Shown one piece after another: positions 63,901 to 64,000 of a stretch of DNA of 64,000 bases. The translations under genes were made by a program, and so were the position numbers. Origin of the DNA: Jutongia huaianensis (GTDB lineage Bacteria > Bacillota > Clostridia > Lachnospirales > Lachnospiraceae); NCBI RefSeq assembly GCF_014384985.1, contig NZ_JACRSX010000007.1, positions 1 to 64,000 on the forward strand, written 5' to 3'. Each line of letters starts with the position of its first letter. Position 1 is the stretch's first letter. The notes below the pieces were generated by a model. That model ran no database searches. It saw only the letters and a list, made by a program, of their open reading frames with translations, and was not told where the DNA came from.

Positions 63901-64000
63901 TTACATCTGATGGCGAACCACCTGGTACTCATCTCCATTGCGGTAATATGGGCAGCTGTTTCGATGATCTGTCATAAATCGTACCATATCATCCTCATCC
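63901..64000 (-). CDS. C-terminal part of a small DUF6472-like protein (runs off the window)
   Basis: The last 32 codons read DEDDMVRFMTDHRNSCPYY followed by RNGDEYQVVRHQM and a stop at 63901. This matches my memory of the tail of small Cys-rich proteins (DUF6472) common in Lachnospiraceae, with an acidic stretch, a CPYY motif and a terminal RHQM. The N terminus with its cysteine pair lies beyond position 64000. Function unknown. Confidence 0.55.
   Translation of the reverse strand, partial: DEDDMVRFMTDHRNSCPYYRNGDEYQVVRHQM

Overview
The window looks like a chromosomal segment of a Gram-positive anaerobe of the class Clostridia, most likely family Lachnospiraceae. Supporting signs are the RecO-Era and RpmG-SecE-NusG-L11-L1 clusters, T-box leaders in front of trp and ilv genes, an [FeFe]-hydrogenase maturase (HydG) with its TM1266-type partner, LCP and LtaS-type envelope proteins, a GH5 cellulase with a Ser/Thr/Pro linker, and small surface proteins with BspA-like repeats. 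Genus cannot be fixed from this segment. I see no phage, transposase, CRISPR array or defence island; this is mostly ordinary core and envelope DNA with several unusual intergenic elements.

Layout. 1-1050: promoter and leader of an rRNA operon running off the left edge, two tRNA-Ser genes with their own promoter and terminator, and a 6S RNA candidate. 1062-6708: recO, a small YqzL-like gene, an LRR surface protein, era and an M16C metallopeptidase. 6985-13478: rhamnulokinase followed by a three-gene cyclic-di-GMP cluster (an intact GGDEF protein, a degenerate GGDEF/EAL membrane protein and a membrane protein with intact EAL). 13644-19579: trpEGDCBA under a Trp T-box, with trpF absent. 20107-22386: ilvBN under a second T-box. 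22862-27292 (minus) and 27498-32334 (plus): an envelope region with SDR, LtaS-like sulfatase and HtrA on one side, and undecaprenyl-phosphate sugar transferase, LCP ligase, histidine kinase and response regulator on the other.

32550-36873: AI-2E-family permease and a MoxR/DUF58/membrane-protein cluster. 37028-40047: MacB/FtsX-type ABC exporter with an inverted repeat at its promoter. 40344-43387: GHL10-like glycosidase, an HD hydrolase resembling small alarmone hydrolases, and a MATE pump. 43460-48461: the rpmG-secE-nusG-rplK-rplA operon, ending in a terminator with no rplJL, flanked by two FliD-like genes with no flagellar genes in sight. 48505-54111: GH26-like enzyme, tRNA-Leu, a MerR-methyltransferase fusion and the secreted GH5 cellulase. 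54337-57235: rfbA-rfbB-rfbD (rfbC absent) behind a promoter with a 19-bp spacer and a dyad, the pattern of MerR-family control. 57440-59206: hydG and the TM1266-type gene. 59432-64000: a candidate small RNA, glpK, a GH36 alpha-galactosidase, a methyltransferase and the tail of a DUF6472-like gene.

The most novel-looking material is intergenic: a recurrent element in which an intrinsic terminator is followed by a TATAGGAAA-type motif (two identical 88-bp copies at 6816 and 59341, and related palindromic material between the trp T-box and trpE), a promoter-to-terminator small RNA candidate beside one copy, and the MerR-type promoter in front of the rhamnose genes.
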